A DNA stretch of 64,000 nucleotides from Spirometra erinaceieuropaei (taxonomy: Eukaryota; Platyhelminthes; Cestoda; Diphyllobothriidea; Diphyllobothriidae), in NCBI GenBank assembly GCA_902702965.1, contig CACRXP010000007.1, positions 589,597 to 653,596 on the forward strand, given 5' to 3'. A program made the position numbers and the translations under genes. Of the stretch, positions 63,540-64,000 are shown one piece after another. The notes under the pieces are model-generated. The model did not search any database and was not told the origin of the DNA. It saw only the letters and a program-made list of their open reading frames with translations. Within the stretch, counting starts at the first letter, position 1. Every line of letters begins with the position of its first letter.

Positions 63540-64000
63540 AAATTGACCGCAATCTCTCCAGAGTCGGACCCGAGCTCTAGACAACATTTACGCAGTTCAC
63601 ATCGCTTTCAGTGACTTCCAAAGACCTTCGACGCCGTGGTAAACCAGAGACTCTTTCACAAGCTGCGAAGAATGGGGAGCACCGGTAACTTCCTTAAATT
63701 GATCGACAACGTCCTTGTGGGTCGACGCCATTTTGAGTGCAGCGGCCAAGAGAAATCAGGTCCTGTTGTGGTCTAGATTGGTGTTTACCAGCGTTCAGTA
63801 CTGCTGCCCATTTTGGTAATTATATATGTGAACGATTATGCAAGAGACTTGGGCAGCAAGTAGCAATGTACATTAACAATATAGAAGAGATGAAGTGCTG
63901 TCCGGGGTCCTGTCGGCAGAGGAATAGAGATGAACCTAAATTGGTTGAAGGAGTGATCAAATCGTTGACTCATGCAGTTAAACGCCGGCAGGCGTGCCAT
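63540..64000 (+). mobile_element. LINE reverse transcriptase remnant, cut by window end
   Basis: In shifting frames: TFDAVVNQRLFHKLRRMG, STGNFLKLIDNVLVGRR, then QRSVLLPILVIIYVND. This is the palm pattern F.DAF/AFDSV...L..KL...G and QGSVL.P.LF..Y.ND of CR1/Jockey-type enzymes. The catalytic DD block should follow but is not recognisable. Confidence 0.6.

Noticed and set aside
1..64000. CRISPR array, bacterial operon or prophage
   Set aside because: Spliced exons, LINEs, Penelope elements and SINEs show eukaryotic nuclear DNA. No regularly spaced short direct repeats with unique spacers were seen.

Overview
This window is eukaryotic nuclear DNA with one multi-exon gene buried in transposable elements. 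The organism is most likely a parasitic flatworm, and I lean to a diphyllobothriidean tapeworm (Spirometra, Schistocephalus or Dibothriocephalus type). This rests on family resemblance: Penelope-like elements with GIY-YIG nucleases, CR1-type LINEs, and a LINE with C-terminal zinc fingers whose reverse transcriptase matches what I know from tapeworm genomes. I ran no database search.

Host gene. On the + strand, 13 exons from 14308 to 48093 assemble into an SLC13-type sodium-coupled anion (carboxylate or sulfate) transporter. Eleven of the twelve exon junctions keep phase. The twelfth (38799 to 44703) lacks about 35 nt, probably one undetected mini-exon. A poly(A) signal lies 145 nt after the stop. 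The gene spans about 34 kb, mostly because its introns are full of mobile elements.

Region by region. 1-14 kb: decayed repeats, a telomere-like tract, two full palindromic elements and a Penelope fragment; no host gene recognised. 14-48 kb: the SLC13 gene. Intron 1 holds a Penelope element carrying a nested Penelope fragment, a telomere-like tract, a CR1 tail and palindromic elements. Intron 3 holds a Penelope-derived foldback and an assembly gap. Intron 4 holds a Tc1/mariner element that appears to be the autonomous relative of the palindromic elements. Later introns hold tRNA-Arg-derived SINEs, a mariner interrupted by telomere-like sequence, and a nearly full-length CR1 at 38.9-42.9 kb. 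48-64 kb: a graveyard of LINEs, namely a zinc-finger LINE (-), CR1 copies (+, -, +, +) and a foldback element inside one CR1.

Most interesting. Self-cleaving hammerhead ribozyme signatures recur in two unrelated retroelement types. A core-complete copy lies in a Penelope-like 3' region (27257-27300, - strand) and another candidate lies in a second Penelope family (16669-16714, - strand). Degenerate hammerhead modules sit at one fixed place in four tRNA-derived SINE copies. A second theme is foldback DNA: about 1-kb TA-flanked palindromes in eight copies plus one half copy share their terminal repeat with the Tc1/mariner element, and three other foldbacks involve Penelope-like or possibly Penelope-like sequence.
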